Source: Bactericera cockerelli (taxonomy: Eukaryota > Arthropoda > Insecta > Hemiptera > Triozidae). From it: a stretch of DNA of 64,000 nucleotides. The notes below the pieces were generated by a model. That model was not told the origin of the DNA. It saw only the letters and a program-made list of their open reading frames with translations, and searched no databases. Shown here piece after piece: positions 62,830 to 64,000 of this stretch (position 1 is the stretch's first letter; each line of letters opens with the position of its first letter). Location: contig CM044961.1 in the NCBI GenBank assembly GCA_024516035.1, positions 34,014,953 to 34,078,952 of the forward strand, given 5' to 3'. The translations under genes and the position numbers were made by a program.

Positions 62830-63155
62830 ACTTTTTTTTGGGGTTTAACGTCGCTTTCAACTGCATGGTCATATCAGCTACCCACATTAACACTTAGACG
62901 ACCGGCATGGTTTTTAGTGAATTCTCCCGTGGGACCGGCGATGTTTAGACGTAGTGCATTTGTGTACCACCGGTGGTACACCCGGTCCATTCCGCACAGA
63001 CACGCGTGTACCACCGGTGGTACACGCGGTCGTCTAAGTGTTAAACTCATCCAGCCTGTGTTGGACCGGAACGCCAGCATCACGAAGTCTTCACCTCGCT
63101 GGACATTGCTTAACGTCGGTGATCCTACGAGAACGCGCCATCAACGCTGGCATCT
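62830..63155 (-). mobile_element. 5S-rRNA-derived SINE (family A) split by a TTAA-type MITE
   Basis: The family A tail runs 62838-62890, then the insert 62891-63040, then the body and 5S-like head (minus strand ggatcaccgacgttaagcaa) to about 63150. Confidence 0.8.
62891..63040. mobile_element. 150-bp TTAA-flanked MITE with internal perfect palindromes
   Basis: Perfect 14-bp inverted ends cacttagacgaccg / cggtcgtctaagtg, flanked by TTAA at 62887-62890 and 63041-63044. Inside, tgtaccaccggtggtaca, a perfect 18-bp palindrome, occurs twice (near 62964 and 63007). piggyBac-type target, although the terminal bases are not the usual CCY. Confidence 0.85.
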
Positions 63156-63159
63156 CAAC

Positions 63160-63808
63160 TTTAATCCTATTTCATAATTTGTCGCTTATGGTAATATTCG
63201 ATTATAATAATTATAATATTCGACCTGAGATGATTCTGAGATAATGGATAGTCTACATACAGATAATGTTGGACCTGAGATGATAATCTTCTGATTGGAA
63301 TCTGGTGGATGAGGGACATGTCAAGTTACGAATGGAACACTGGAATATTGAGTCTCAAGGGAGCGAATCCATTTCGTCAAACCTGAAACAAATAGAACGA
63401 GATTTTTTAATTTCTTTCTTTTCCCTATAAGGTATAGAAAGTATTGTTTACAGTTGGGGTTTATTATTTTATTTTTATTTTTTGAAATTGACCTGATAAC
63501 ATTTCTGGACGAATGACTCCTGATTTCTTAAAAGTATTTTTTTTTTTTTGATTAAATATAAAATCACTACTTTGGAACCGGAGGTCGTGTGTTCGAATAC
63601 CTGATTATATAAATAAAAATTTGAGGTAATTTTTTTTCTTAATTAATCTCTTACAGAAAAAACACCAGGTTGATTTTTTCTTCTTCTTTTTTAAGTAAAC
63701 ATTCAATAGGTCACAGATTTTTTGAGTCTACACTGGAAGAAGCTAGTATTATAAACCGATTTATGTTATCAAGTATTTCGAACCATCACCTTTTCATTAA
63801 AAAAGTAC
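63160..63808. other. Intergenic, nothing recognised
   Basis: AT-rich with T-runs; a short tRNA B-box-like fragment near 63585 is too weak to call. Confidence 0.5.
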
Positions 63809-64000
63809 GAGTAATAATAATAACACTCTTTAGTGGAAGGTAACCATCAGGCGAGGTTAATGCTTAAAGCATCTTCTACCACTTAACACTCAAGAGTCTT
63901 ATTATTATGTGGTTACAAACTCAAATTTATGAGGAAAAAATCATGCATTGGGTGGGATTCGAACCAACGGATCCCTACGCTACCTGAATTACCAGACTAG
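63809..64000 (-). mobile_element. tRNA-headed SINE family D, cut by the window end
   Basis: Minus strand: body ctcaagagtcttattatt-mirrored and the head with ggttcgaatcccacccaatg; runs off the edge. Confidence 0.8.

Overview
The window is eukaryotic nuclear DNA, AT-rich and packed with repeats. It has long introns with GT-AG borders, tRNA-derived and 5S-rRNA-derived SINEs, LTR and non-LTR retrotransposons and many small inverted-repeat DNA elements. The two host genes are a secreted animal haem peroxidase and a TMUB1/2-like membrane ubiquitin-fold protein. Together with the repeat style (Tc1/mariner, piggyBac-like and hAT elements, RTE-like tails) they suggest an arthropod, most likely an insect. 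I cannot name the species from sequence alone.

Layout. 1-3580: AT-rich intergenic DNA with a few MITEs and SINE fragments. 3586-11837: a tRNA-Gly-like SINE split by a nearly complete 7.9-kb Ty3/gypsy retrotransposon (minus strand, 441-bp LTRs that look identical, 4-bp target duplication). Its polyprotein carries an unexpected OARD1/TARG1-like macrodomain between protease and reverse transcriptase. 12050-18560: tandem repeats, SINEs, an 883-bp palindromic element and a 34-bp minisatellite. 18771-35045: a 12-exon haem peroxidase gene (plus strand, 698 codons, phase kept across every junction), with introns full of SINEs. 37408-44661: an approximately 5.4-kb CR1/L2-like LINE (minus strand) lying between two apparently identical 919-bp direct repeats. 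45600-46950: a 41-bp satellite. 51086-58863: a six-coding-exon TMUB-like gene (plus strand, 358 codons). 58840-59980: a minisatellite that starts with the last codons and stop codon of that gene. 60000-64000: SINEs, hAT and TTAA-type MITEs.

The host genes are independent and do not form an operon. The peroxidase is a predicted secreted oxidative enzyme with a Tyr/Gly/Ser-rich N-terminal segment. The TMUB-like protein is predicted to sit in a membrane with a cytosolic ubiquitin-like domain.

The most notable observations are: (1) the macrodomain inside a young gypsy polyprotein; (2) three independent tandem amplifications that each copy a gene boundary signal (a splice donor x5, a splice acceptor x2, a stop codon x about 21); (3) a LINE bounded by 919-bp direct repeats; (4) a LINE ORF1 protein combining a FLYWCH-like zinc finger, an SGNH esterase domain and a SUMO-interaction-like motif; (5) abundant 5S-rRNA-headed SINEs, including a version with a swapped head. 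All coordinates and identities come from reading by eye. No alignment or database search was run.
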